The notes: generated by a model from the letters alone, not told the origin. 64,000 bases of DNA from Paenibacillus sp. RUD330 (GCF_002243345.2 NZ_CP022655.2:1018001-1082000); one strand, 5' to 3'; shown: positions 17,360 to 26,166, counted from the stretch's first letter. Program-made: numbers and translations.

Positions 17360-18631
17360 GTGATTGAAAATATAATTGCACGCGAATTCCAAGGGCTGAT
17401 GTATTATCTGACCGCGTGCCTGCTCTTCTTGATCATTACGCCCAGAGTGTCGTTCATACGCCATGGCCGCAAAATCCTGTTCGTTCTCATCCTCATCGTC
17501 CAGAGCTACTTCTACCTGGCCTATGAAGAGATCGATCCCTTGGTCTACGCGCTCCATCTGACGCCGGTGTGCGTCGCCATGGTCGCCCTGTTCGAAGGGT
17601 GGATACCAGGGACGGCGACCGCGGCGGCATTCGTATGGGGCAATGTCTTCATTGCGGGCAACGACTGGCTTCCGCCCACCATAGCATGCGCCGTCGTGAC
17701 CGTGCTGGGCATCATCTTCCATTACCGGATCAAGCTGTCGGAGTCGATCCGGCTCATGATCCTGCTCCATATTCTCTTGACGTTCGTTCATATCGGAATC
17801 AGTTACGGCTTCATGGCCGAACAGGGGATCGATTTCAACCTGACGGAAGTGCTGCTGATCACAGCGGGATCCCTCCTCTCCGCTCCGCTAGTATCCTACA
17901 CCTACTATTTGGTGAAGCATCAGGAGAGGATGACCGAGGAGCTGTTCAACGCGGAGAAATACCATCTCATCGGGCAACTGACGGCCTCCATCTCGCATGA
18001 GGTGCGCAACCCGCTGACGACGGCCAGAGGTTTCCTCCAGCTGATGGGCAAGCCGGGACTGGATCAGCAGGCGATGGATCGATACCGCAACCATGCCCTT
18101 GAAGGCATCGACGGAGCCAATGCCATCATTACCGATTACCTCAATTATTCCAAGCCCTCCGTCGACGAGCCGAAGCCGCTCGATATCCGGCAGGAGCTCA
18201 GCAGCGTCGAGCAGTGGGTCAAGCCTCTATGCGTCATGTCGGGCATCGAGTTCGTGACGAGCCATTCGACGGAAGAGCCGCTCATCATTGTCGGGGACTC
18301 GAAGAAATTCCAGCAATGCCTGCTGAATATCATGAAGAACGGGATCGAGTCGATGCCGGAAGGCGGCGTCCTTACCATCAGCACGAGGCAGGAGAACGAC
18401 AAGGCCCTGATCTTCATCCGGGATACGGGAGTGGGGATGAACGAGCAGCAGCTGAAGCGCATCGGGATGCCGTTCTATACGACCAAGGACAAGGGAACCG
18501 GACTCGGACTCATGGTCGTGACCAACCTGATCAAGGCGATGGGCGGCCGGACGTATTACCGCAGCAAGCCGAATCAGGGGACGATCTGCGAGGTTCATTT
18601 GCCGCTGGCCCCGAATCCGGCTTCCTCTTGA
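17360..18631 (+). CDS. membrane sensor histidine kinase, sporulation-kinase (KinB-like) type
   Basis: A 423-aa orphan kinase with a GTG start (AGGAAGGA upstream). Residues ~12-185 hold about six hydrophobic segments of the 5TMR/KinB type. The HisKA domain has phospho-acceptor His213 in SISHEVRNPLTT. The ATPase domain has an N box (NIMKNGIESM), G1 (DTGVGM), F box (PFYTTKDKG) and G2 (GTGLGL). No response regulator is adjacent, as is usual for phosphorelay kinases feeding Spo0F. The exact role is inference. Its 3' end overlaps the convergent next gene by 37 bp. Confidence 0.87.
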   Translation: MIENIIAREFQGLMYYLTACLLFLIITPRVSFIRHGRKILFVLILIVQSYFYLAYEEIDPLVYALHLTPVCVAMVALFEGWIPGTATAAAFVWGNVFIAGNDWLPPTIACAVVTVLGIIFHYRIKLSESIRLMILLHILLTFVHIGISYGFMAEQGIDFNLTEVLLITAGSLLSAPLVSYTYYLVKHQERMTEELFNAEKYHLIGQLTASISHEVRNPLTTARGFLQLMGKPGLDQQAMDRYRNHALEGIDGANAIITDYLNYSKPSVDEPKPLDIRQELSSVEQWVKPLCVMSGIEFVTSHSTEEPLIIVGDSKKFQQCLLNIMKNGIESMPEGGVLTISTRQENDKALIFIRDTGVGMNEQQLKRIGMPFYTTKDKGTGLGLMVVTNLIKAMGGRTYYRSKPNQGTICEVHLPLAPNPASS

Positions 18632-19077
18632 TCCTCCAGCCGGCGGAGCGTCAATGTCCAAGCGGCGTCCTCCGGCCCGGCATGGCCGCAAGGCGGCCGG
18701 AGCAGCCTGTTCAGCGGGGCGGACAGATCAAGCAGCGTCAGCAGGTCGCTGCGTTGGAGCGCGAGCAGCTGATAGGCGGTTCGCGCTTCTTTGCCGCACG
18801 GACCGTGCAGGGCGCCCGTGAGGGGAGTTCCGTTGACCGCAAGCGCGGGAAGAATGGAACTGCCGCCTGTTATGGAGATACCGGCCAGATAGATTCCGCC
18901 CGCTTTGATCCGGATCGCGCCGGATGAGCTCAGCGATAAGGCCGGATGCCGGGCCGGGCAGCTTTTGCTGAACGCCAGCCCAGGCTGCGGCGCATCGGCC
19001 GAATCCAGCCTGCAGCCGGTGAATTGAATGATGCCGTCGTTCCCGCCGGAACGGCCGGCGGAGGTTGCGCAAGTCAT
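18595..19077 (-). CDS. C1q/TNF-like jelly-roll protein (BclA C-terminal domain type)
   Basis: A 160-aa protein whose strand pattern fits the C1q/TNF-like fold of BclA-type exosporium proteins: IRIKAGGIYLAGISITGG, ALAVNGTPL, YQLLALQRSDLLTLLDLSAPLNRLL, then WTLTLRRLED. No collagen-like GXX repeats precede it, so it is a bare trimerisation-type head. AAGAAGG lies upstream of ATG 19077. It overlaps the kinase gene tail by 37 bp, convergently. A spore-surface role is inference from the fold. Confidence 0.68.
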   Translation of the reverse strand: MTCATSAGRSGGNDGIIQFTGCRLDSADAPQPGLAFSKSCPARHPALSLSSSGAIRIKAGGIYLAGISITGGSSILPALAVNGTPLTGALHGPCGKEARTAYQLLALQRSDLLTLLDLSAPLNRLLRPPCGHAGPEDAAWTLTLRRLEDQEEAGFGASGK

Positions 19078-19149
19078 GGGATGCCTTCTTCCGCTTTGTA
19101 TTCTGTCTTCCCAGCTATCTTATGCAGGAGCCGAAAGGAGAACGACGCC

Positions 19150-19665
19150 TTGGAGCCTCTTCTTCACCACTTCAGCGAGGAGTCCGCCATCAGCCGCTTT
19201 GTCCCTCGGCCAAGGCCCGGACGCGACGATCTGCCTGCCGCGGTATGGGCTGTCGACGAAGAGCATAGCGTGAATTATTTCTTTCCGCGGGAATGTCCGC
19301 GGATCATCTACAATCGCCAGCCCGGGCTTGATGGGCGGGAGGAGCGGCTGCTCTTCGGCATGTCCGGCGCCTCGCGGATCATTCTGGTCGAGAGCCGATG
19401 GCTGGAGCGGATTCGGGCTGCGGCTTTGTACCGGTATGAGATGCCTGCCGATACATTCCAGATGGAGGACGATAGCGCGGGCTACTATGTTTCGGATGAG
19501 ACGGTTGTCCCCCGATCGGTCGATCGCATGCCTGATCTCCTAGGTGAAATCGCGCGCTCCGGCGCGGAGCTGCGCGTAACGCCAAGCCTCTTTCCCGCCA
19601 GGGACGCGATTATGCAATCGTCGCTGCGCCAGTTTTCCATCATTCGGTTCCACAACGCGAGATGA
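19150..19665 (+). CDS. DUF6886-like conserved protein
   Basis: A 171-aa soluble protein with a TTG start at 19150 (GAAAGGAG 9 bp upstream). It begins MEPLLHHFSEES and continues with RFVPRPRP, AAVWAVDEEHSVNYFFPRECPRIIY and later ALYRYEMPADTF. This matches my recollection of the DUF6886 family of Bacilli, whose function is unknown. A terminator follows directly. Confidence 0.78.
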   Translation: MEPLLHHFSEESAISRFVPRPRPGRDDLPAAVWAVDEEHSVNYFFPRECPRIIYNRQPGLDGREERLLFGMSGASRIILVESRWLERIRAAALYRYEMPADTFQMEDDSAGYYVSDETVVPRSVDRMPDLLGEIARSGAELRVTPSLFPARDAIMQSSLRQFSIIRFHNAR

Positions 19666-19697
19666 GACTCTTCAGCCGTTTGGCTGAAGGGTCTTTT
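19665..19697 (+). terminator. rho-independent terminator
   Basis: A 13-bp stem (19665-19677 with 19682-19694, one GU pair) followed by six Ts; it overlaps the stop codon of the DUF6886-like gene. Confidence 0.85.
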
Positions 19698-19741
19698 TTC
19701 CTATTTTCAAGGACTGGAAGGTATAAATAATTTGAAAATAG

Positions 19742-19770
19742 TTGACATAAGTTTAAGGTAAATCTATAAT
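19742..19770 (+). promoter_or_regulatory. consensus sigma-A promoter of the S-layer GH5 gene
   Basis: TTGACA (19742-19747), a 17-bp spacer and TATAAT (19765-19770): both hexamers are perfect. The ~140-nt leader that follows contains a partial inverted repeat (TTCCTTGTTT ... AAACAA) that could be an RNA hairpin or operator. Confidence 0.85.
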
Positions 19771-19912
19771 TTCGTTGAAATTATGTTTTCGTTCCTTGTT
19801 TGACCAAACAAAACAGGAATGAAATCAAGAAGCAAGTCGAGAGAGAGAAAGAAAGAGGCTCTGACAGGGCAGCAAGGAAGCGTCAACCCTATTCATGACG
19901 GGAGGAATGGAA

Positions 19913-22900
19913 TTGTCCAGCTCCAGATGTTCGAGACAGCCATTATTGAAAGCGCTTTTATCGTGGGTGCTGGCATTCGGTCTGATGACGCCTGCCTTCG
20001 GGTCGGCGGCCGGTGCTTCTCCAACGGGAGCATCGGAAGAAGGGAGCGTGACGGAATCCGCATACGGAGGCGTTCCGGATCAGGTATACGGAGGGAATAC
20101 CTTGTTCTCCTCCTACATTGCCGCAGAAGGAGGCAAGCTGATGGAGGACGGCAGGGAATACCGCTTTGCCAGCCTCAACTATCCCGGGGCGCTGGGGGAC
20201 CCGGCATTCTCCCAGGACGACGCTCTTCGCACGATCAAGGCGATGGGCGGGAAAGCGACCCGCTCCTATGTGCCGTCCGTTCTCCGTTATGACGGTTCCA
20301 ACAAGGACTCGGCCTTCATCCTCGGACCGGATTCCAGCGGCAGGATGCAGTTCAGCGAGGAAGGCTTCGCCAAGATGGACCGCATGCTCGCTCTCGCCAA
20401 TCAGACCGGCGTCCGGGTCATCATCCCGTTCGTCGATCAATGGCAGTGGGTCGGCGGCATTGAAAGCTACGTCAACTTCGTCTATCCCGGCACGATAACG
20501 GGGGATGCGGCGACGGATCCGGACGGCTGGATGTTCTACACCGACCCTAAGGTCATCGGTCTGTTCAAGCAGGTCGTCCATTACATGATGAACCGCATCA
20601 ACACGATTACGGGAGTGAAATACAAGGACGACAAGGCGATCCTTGCCTGGGAGACGGGCAACGAGCTGGGCGGCTACAACCAGGACAAGTTCCCGCAGTC
20701 ATGGACGACGGAAATCGCCCGCTACATCAAGGAGGAGGAGCAGCCCAAGCAGCTGCTGCTCGACGGGCGCTTCTCGATCAACGCCGGATCGCTGACGGAC
20801 GATCATATCGACATCGTCGGCAATCATTTCTACACCGGCAATTTCATCGACAAGATCAATGCCGACGCAGCCTTGGCCGCAGGCAAGAAACCTTACATTC
20901 TGGGCGAGTTCGGGCTCTACACGACCAAGGAGCCGGTTGAAGCCCTGTACAACGCGGCGCTGCAAAACGGCACCTCCGGCATCATGATCTGGTCGCTGAG
21001 GCCGCATAAGGAGGACGGCGGCTTCTACTGGCATGACGAAGATCCGGGCAACTGGGCGTCGTATCACTGGCCGGGCTTCGCCTCGGGCGATTATTACGGC
21101 GAGACGGATATTATCCGGACGGTGTACAACTACGCTCATTACATGAATGCGCTGGATAAAGGCAAGACCTCCGCGGTTCCCGCGATTGCGGCGCCGGAAG
21201 GAGCTCCGAAACTGTTCCCGATCGATTCGGTCGCGGACATCAGGTGGCAGGGGGTTGTCGGAGCATCCGGCTACGAGGTGCAGCGCTCCGCCGACGGAAT
21301 GAATTGGGAGACGGTCGCAGCCGACGCCTCCGACGGAGGACGCGCCGGAACGAAGGCTTTCCACGACGAGCAGGCCATCACCGGCACGTTGTATCAGTAC
21401 AGGGTACGCGGAGTCAACGAGTCCGGCGCATCGGCGTGGTCCAACGTCGTGAGCACGACGGCTAGACATCTCATCGCGGATGAAATGAGCCTCATGCAGA
21501 ATCCCAAGGAGAATCGCCAGACGTATGCCTATGACCAGTCCTCCAATGTGCTGAACAAGGCGGACAACTGGAACGAGCTCGGCCAAGGCTTCAAAGCCTA
21601 TGTCGCCGGCGCGTTGCCGGGCACGCTTACCTATGCGGCGCCTGTTCCGCTGGAGGCGGTGCGCATAAAGGCCGAGGGCAGCGGCAAGGTGCGGCTGTTC
21701 GTCTCCTCGGTCAACGGAAAGTATGCCGAAATCCAGCCGAGGCTGGCGGACGGGCTGTGGACGGCAGACGGGCTTCCGGCAGAAACCCGGTATGTGAAGC
21801 TGGCCATCGACGGCGGCAGCTCCGTTCTGGTCGACCGTGTCGAGCTGGAGTACGCCTATGCCGGCCAAGGCTATCGGCCCGTCCCGGCGCCGGTGCGCAG
21901 CGGGTTGATCGTAGACCGCAGCTTCGACGGACAGCCGGACTCGGCATCGGGCAATCTGGCCGTTCGCGGGGCTTCCGCCGGCACGGAAGGGCTGCCGGTC
22001 CTCAGCCGCCTGGACGGAGAGCATGCGGAGCTTGTGTATGCAGCTGCAGGCGACATGAACTCCTACCGGTTCACCTCGTATGTGAAAGGAGGAGAGGAGC
22101 TGCAGCTGTCGGCTTCCATCGACGGCTTGAATTACCAGCCGCTGCAGCCGGCGGTGACCCGCAAGGAGACGGCGGACGGATGGAGCCGCCAAGTCTATGC
22201 GGGCTTCGAGCTGCCGGCGGGAACCCGTTACATCAAGGCCGCCTATCCGGCAGGCGGAAGCCCGGAGTCGCCGGCTCTCGCCAAAGCCGATATCGGGTTC
22301 GGAGCGGCTCTGATTCCGCTTACGGAAGCTCCGCCCGCGAACGTCCTCGAGGACGGCGAATACGATTACGGCAAGGATGACAGCATCGCAGCCCGTTACG
22401 AGCGGGACCAGGATGGCGGCGAGGCCTCGATTGCCCTCGATGCCGCCGCGAAGAATCGCGGCAGCTACGGCGCGAAACTCCGCTACGAGCTCGGCTCCGC
22501 TTCGTTTGCGGGCTTGAGCAGGCCGATCGGCCATGCCGACCTGTCTTCCTTTGATGCCCTGCATGCTTGGGTGAAGCCGGACGGCAGCGGCAATAGGCTC
22601 GGCTTCCGGCTCTTCACGGGAGATGGACGGATATGGGAAGCGGCGGCTACGCTCGGCGGCACGGCGGCGCGCACGCTGGAGGTCAAGCTTGCGGACTTCA
22701 CGCTTGCGGCAGGCGATGTCGGCCGAGGACCGATCGATCTGTCCGACGTGACCGGATTCGGCCTGTATGTAGGCAAGACGGATGGAGCTTCCCCCGCAGC
22801 GGGCACGATCGTCGTGGACGACGTGCGGATGGCCAATGCCTCCAAGCTGGACAATTTCGAAGGTTATGGCGGCTACAATGCCCTGGTGCAGAAAGCATTC

Positions 22901-25126
22901 GCGCGCAACACCGGCGGCGGAGCGCTGGATGTATCGCTGGACGGCTCCCGCAAATCCGAGGGCGATTACGGCTTGCGGATGGACTACGACTTCAGCGGTC
23001 CGGGATACGCGGGCGGCAGCTTCAGCCCCGATTACCTGAAGCTGGACGGTTATGACGGCTTCAGCTTCTGGCTGCAGCCGGACGGGTCGAACAATGAGCT
23101 GGCCATCCAGTTTTCCGACGACGCCGGGAAGTTCTGGGAGACGAAGGCGGTCTTCCGCGGCAGCGATCCGCGCTTGATGTACGTTCCATTCAGCGCCTTC
23201 CGCTACCCGAGCTGGTATGGCGGCGATCCCGGCGACCGTCCGGACCCGAGCCGGCAGATCAAGACGTTCTCCCTGTATCTCGGCGGATCGCCGGATTCGC
23301 TGTCCTCTTCCGGGACGCTGTATGTCGACGATATCCAGGGAGCGGACTTTACCGACAGGCTCAACGCGGCTTCCATAGCCATCCGGGACAGCGGAGCCGT
23401 CATCGGAACGCTGCCATACACCCTCAGCGGCACGGCCAGCGGAGCGGAATTCGTGCGCATCCAGGTCGGCAAGCAGACGTTCCATGCTCCGGTGAAGCCG
23501 GACGGAACCTGGTCGTATACGACTTCCAAAATCGCCAACGGCATGAAGGAGGCGACGGCTGCCATCGAGCTGTTCGACGGGACCGTCCTTCACAGCAGCA
23601 CGGCGGCGTTGAACGTGAATGTGCCGGGCAATCCTTATGATGACGGCACGGCGCCTGCGGCGAACAACCGGCTGCTCAATCCGGGCTTCGAGGAAGCCGT
23701 CGATGCGGGCGCATGGCCTGTGCTGCCGAAGCACTGGTCCAGCAAAGACGCCGAGGGCGCCGAGATGACGAGCGGCATCGTCAAGCTGGAGGGCGGGGCG
23801 CGCAGCGATCAATATGCTCTCGTCCACTGGAACGACCAAGCCTACGAAGTCACGACTTCGCAGGAGGCCGATGGCCTCGAGCCCGGCATCTACGAGCTGA
23901 AAGCCTGGACGAAGTCCAAGGGCGGCCAGATAACCGCCGAAATGACGGCGACGGGCGATCAGGGAGCCGTGCGGAAAGCGGCGATTCCGCAAGGTGAGAG
24001 CTCATGGGCATCCGTCAAGCTGTCGGGGCTCGAGGTGCGGGACGGCAAGCTGGCCGTCGGCTTCCATTCCCAGGACAGCGGGGGCAACTGGATCAAGGTG
24101 GACGACGTCTCGCTGATCAAGACGGCGGACCTGCCTGGAGGAGGGGCGACGCCAACGCCGACGCCTGGAGGAGGAGCGACGCCGACGCCTGGAGGAGGGG
24201 CGACGCCGACGCCTGGAGGAGGGGCAACGCCGACGCCAGGTGGAGAGGCGACGCCGACGCCTGGAGGAGGGGCAACGCCGACGCCAGGTGGGGAAGCGAC
24301 GCCGACGCCAGGTGGAGGGGCAACGCCGACGCCAGGTGGAGGGGCAACGCCGACGCCAGGTGGGGAAGCGACGCCAACGCCTGGAGGAGAGGCGACGCCG
24401 ACGCCAGGTGGGGAAGCGACACCGACGCCTGGAGGAGCTTGGACACCAATGCCTAGCGAGACGCCATCGCCTACTAGCGCCACACCTGCTCCCAGCGCCA
24501 TACCTGCTCCAAGTCTGAAGCCGTCGCCGAGCACGAAGCCAGTTCCCTCCTTTGGCGATTTGGGCGGGACCGATTGGGCGCGTTCCGCCATCGAAGAGAT
24601 GGCGGCCAAAGGAATCATGCTGGGAGTAGGGGGCGACAAGTTCGCTCCGGACAAACCTCTTACACGCGCTGAATTCATTACAGCCTTGTTCCGGGCGTTC
24701 CGGTTGGATGCCGCCGAAACGGCGGGAGGACTCAGCGATGTGAAACCGATGAGAGCCTTCAGCGACGTGAAGCCCGATGCTTGGTATGCCGAGGCGGTGG
24801 CGGCTGCTGCCAGGCTGGGCATTGCTGGCGGCACCGGTGCCGGCAAATTCGAGCCGAACCGAGCGATCACACGCGAGGAAATGGCGGTCATGGCCGCGAA
24901 TGCTCTCAAGCATCTGAACCGTCTCATGTCCGCCGACGTGAATGCGGAGCTCGCGGGCTTCAAGGACCGCGGCCAAATAGCGGGTTATGCCCGATCGTCG
25001 GTCGCGCAGCTGGCTGCCCTCGGAGTCATGAACGGCGCCGGAGCAGACGGCTTCGCGCCGAAGGGCAAGGCTACCCGCGCCCAGGCAGCGGTTGTGCTGC
25101 AGCGGATGCTGAAGCTGCTTGAATAA
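19913..25126 (+). CDS. SLH-anchored multidomain GH5 endo-glycosidase (mannanase-like)
   Basis: A ~1737-aa surface enzyme. TTG 19913 is preferred: GGAGG is 7 bp upstream, while ATG 19907 lies 1 bp after the SD. Order: signal peptide (WVLAFGLMTPAFGSAAG); GH5 barrel ~60-420 with acid/base Glu ~251 (WETGNELGG) and nucleophile Glu ~332 (ILGEFGL); fn3 ~424-517; two discoidin-like beta-sandwich regions to ~800; two CBM11/CIA30-like modules (~812-975, ~980-1142); Ig-like domain (~1150-1240); CBM4_9-like domain (~1247-1405, NRLLNPGFEEA); a Pro/Thr/Gly repeat linker (~1408-1514); three SLH domains (~1547-1733). SLH domains bind pyruvylated wall polymer. The barrel resembles fungal-type beta-mannanases; mannan as substrate is inferred. 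Confidence 0.92.
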   Translation: MSSSRCSRQPLLKALLSWVLAFGLMTPAFGSAAGASPTGASEEGSVTESAYGGVPDQVYGGNTLFSSYIAAEGGKLMEDGREYRFASLNYPGALGDPAFSQDDALRTIKAMGGKATRSYVPSVLRYDGSNKDSAFILGPDSSGRMQFSEEGFAKMDRMLALANQTGVRVIIPFVDQWQWVGGIESYVNFVYPGTITGDAATDPDGWMFYTDPKVIGLFKQVVHYMMNRINTITGVKYKDDKAILAWETGNELGGYNQDKFPQSWTTEIARYIKEEEQPKQLLLDGRFSINAGSLTDDHIDIVGNHFYTGNFIDKINADAALAAGKKPYILGEFGLYTTKEPVEALYNAALQNGTSGIMIWSLRPHKEDGGFYWHDEDPGNWASYHWPGFASGDYYGETDIIRTVYNYAHYMNALDKGKTSAVPAIAAPEGAPKLFPIDSVADIRWQGVVGASGYEVQRSADGMNWETVAADASDGGRAGTKAFHDEQAITGTLYQYRVRGVNESGASAWSNVVSTTARHLIADEMSLMQNPKENRQTYAYDQSSNVLNKADNWNELGQGFKAYVAGALPGTLTYAAPVPLEAVRIKAEGSGKVRLFVSSVNGKYAEIQPRLADGLWTADGLPAETRYVKLAIDGGSSVLVDRVELEYAYAGQGYRPVPAPVRSGLIVDRSFDGQPDSASGNLAVRGASAGTEGLPVLSRLDGEHAELVYAAAGDMNSYRFTSYVKGGEELQLSASIDGLNYQPLQPAVTRKETADGWSRQVYAGFELPAGTRYIKAAYPAGGSPESPALAKADIGFGAALIPLTEAPPANVLEDGEYDYGKDDSIAARYERDQDGGEASIALDAAAKNRGSYGAKLRYELGSASFAGLSRPIGHADLSSFDALHAWVKPDGSGNRLGFRLFTGDGRIWEAAATLGGTAARTLEVKLADFTLAAGDVGRGPIDLSDVTGFGLYVGKTDGASPAAGTIVVDDVRMANASKLDNFEGYGGYNALVQKAFARNTGGGALDVSLDGSRKSEGDYGLRMDYDFSGPGYAGGSFSPDYLKLDGYDGFSFWLQPDGSNNELAIQFSDDAGKFWETKAVFRGSDPRLMYVPFSAFRYPSWYGGDPGDRPDPSRQIKTFSLYLGGSPDSLSSSGTLYVDDIQGADFTDRLNAASIAIRDSGAVIGTLPYTLSGTASGAEFVRIQVGKQTFHAPVKPDGTWSYTTSKIANGMKEATAAIELFDGTVLHSSTAALNVNVPGNPYDDGTAPAANNRLLNPGFEEAVDAGAWPVLPKHWSSKDAEGAEMTSGIVKLEGGARSDQYALVHWNDQAYEVTTSQEADGLEPGIYELKAWTKSKGGQITAEMTATGDQGAVRKAAIPQGESSWASVKLSGLEVRDGKLAVGFHSQDSGGNWIKVDDVSLIKTADLPGGGATPTPTPGGGATPTPGGGATPTPGGGATPTPGGEATPTPGGGATPTPGGEATPTPGGGATPTPGGGATPTPGGEATPTPGGEATPTPGGEATPTPGGAWTPMPSETPSPTSATPAPSAIPAPSLKPSPSTKPVPSFGDLGGTDWARSAIEEMAAKGIMLGVGGDKFAPDKPLTRAEFITALFRAFRLDAAETAGGLSDVKPMRAFSDVKPDAWYAEAVAAAARLGIAGGTGAGKFEPNRAITREEMAVMAANALKHLNRLMSADVNAELAGFKDRGQIAGYARSSVAQLAALGVMNGAGADGFAPKGKATRAQAAVVLQRMLKLLE
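24136..24453 (+). repeat. 24-bp coding tandem repeat (linker GGxATPTP)
   Basis: Twelve in-frame copies of an 8-residue unit GG[G/E]ATPTP plus one degenerate copy (GGAWTPMP) form the linker between the carbohydrate-binding part and the SLH domains. Third-base variants (GCGACGCCGACG versus GCAACGCCGACG) are shared between non-adjacent copies, which suggests recent unequal exchange. Confidence 0.95.
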
Positions 25127-25139
25127 AGAACGATAGAGA

Positions 25140-25183
25140 AAGGCCGCTTCCCGTCATCTGGAGATGAGGGAGCGGCCTTCTTT
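25140..25183 (+). terminator. terminator after the S-layer GH5 gene
   Basis: AAGGCCGCTTCCC (25140-25152) pairs with GGGAGCGGCCTT (25168-25179) with one bulged base, followed by CTTT; it lies 14 bp after the stop. Confidence 0.75.
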
Positions 25184-25305
25184 GTCGAGCTCAAAATTGT
25201 ATTTTGCCGAGCGGCCATCAAGCCTTCTTTGGCGACCGGCAGCTTCATGGCGTGATTGTGCCTTTAAGTTCCTGCTGATCGTGGCGAAGACGGCGTCGCC
25301 AACCT

Positions 25306-25488
25306 AATCTGACATACGATCCGTTATTCAGCCGATTGGGGACGATTTCGCAATTTAACGGACATACGATCCGTTATTTTCGTGAAAATCGTCTTTGGTG
25401 TCAGGTTTTTGAGGAAATAACGGATCTGATGTCCGATAAAATCCAAAATGGGGTTGAAATGACCAAATAACGGATCTGATGTCCGATA
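25306..25488. repeat. composite palindromic intergenic element, copy A
   Basis: Four 21-bp imperfect palindromes of consensus TAACGGA-N7-TCCGTTA lie at 25306-25326 (left arm degenerate), 25356-25376, 25418-25438 and 25468-25488, at start-to-start distances of 50, 62 and 50 bp. The first two have the loop CATACGA, the last two TCTGATG, so the halves run in opposite orientation. A second element with the same geometry is at 36340-36523. No coding potential is evident. Confidence 0.85.
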
Positions 25489-25489
25489 G

Positions 25490-25692
25490 AACTCCGAATT
25501 AGTCGCGAACCATAGGCGGCAGGTCTGATATTTTCGAGTAGAACCCTCAATGGGTCGCGAACCTTAGGCAGGAATTGGATGAAGTCCGATCAAACTACAA
25601 TTGGTCGTGAAATAAGCAGGGGTTGGATGAAGTCCGAAAGAACTACGAAATGGTCGCGAAATCGACAAGGGTTGCATGATGTCCGATAGAAG
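25490..25692. repeat. degenerate ~49-bp tandem units adjoining element A
   Basis: About four decayed units follow element A, each with a GGATGAAGTCCGA-like core (near 25521, 25577, 25625, 25674) and a shared second block like GAACTACGAAATGGTCGCGAA. Spacings are roughly 48-54 bp. They read as decayed relatives of the palindromic units. No gene is seen between 25184 and 25743. Confidence 0.6.
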
Positions 25693-25743
25693 CTTCCTCC
25701 CCTTCGACATCGACTCAATCCTTTGCTACCATGGAGGGCTCTA

Positions 25744-25985
25744 TCAGGGCGATTCCCGGCAAGCCTTGCTGGACTTGACCGGCAGCCTGTAAGATCCTTT
25801 CGGCGGGATTTCATCGGCGGCAATGGATTTGCGAGCCAGAAGATCATCCACATTGTTGTCCGGCCCACAAAGCCTGCCGTCGTGAATGATCAGCGCATCT
25901 CCCGCAATGAGCATGCGTTGGCGGTGCAGGTAGATGCTGATATGGCCCTGCGTATGGCCGGGAGTGGCGATGATGCAAAGCCGCC
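25744..25985 (-). pseudogene. metallo-beta-lactamase-fold hydrolase remnant
   Basis: The reverse strand reads IATPGHTQGHISIYLHRQRM, then LIAGDALIIHDGRLCGPDNN and a tail to a stop at 25744-25746. These are the third-His motif and the GD motif of MBL-fold hydrolases. Just upstream the same frame hits a stop (about 25990), and the N-terminal HxHxDH part is absent. This is a truncated, decayed gene. The 180 bp between it and the VOC gene hold nothing recognisable. Confidence 0.65.
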
Positions 25986-26166
25986 GAAGCGCTCAAGCCG
26001 TTCGCCGCCGCTGGAGGATGAGGGCTGCGTCTGCCGAATAGGAATGATGACAAGAAAGGCCGGTTACCTTCCTCCGGCGGCGCAGCGGTTTGTCGAGTTC
26101 GCTGCGGAAGCCTTTGGAAAATCCTGATAAAACGACGGCAAGCCTATCTTCAGGAGGGATGAAATT

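Noticed and set aside
20699-23992. 1097-codon ORF antisense to the S-layer GH5 gene
   Set aside because: It mirrors a GC-rich gene, has Arg/Gly/Ala-heavy composition, no SD and no recognisable domain; the sense frame has clear domains.
24136-24453. Possible CRISPR from 24-bp repeats
   Set aside because: Direct head-to-tail repeats without spacers, in frame inside a protein linker.
25306-25692. Possible CRISPR array (regular ~50-bp spacing)
   Set aside because: Units are palindromic, change orientation midway, have a 62-bp step, include decayed copies, and no cas genes or leader are present.
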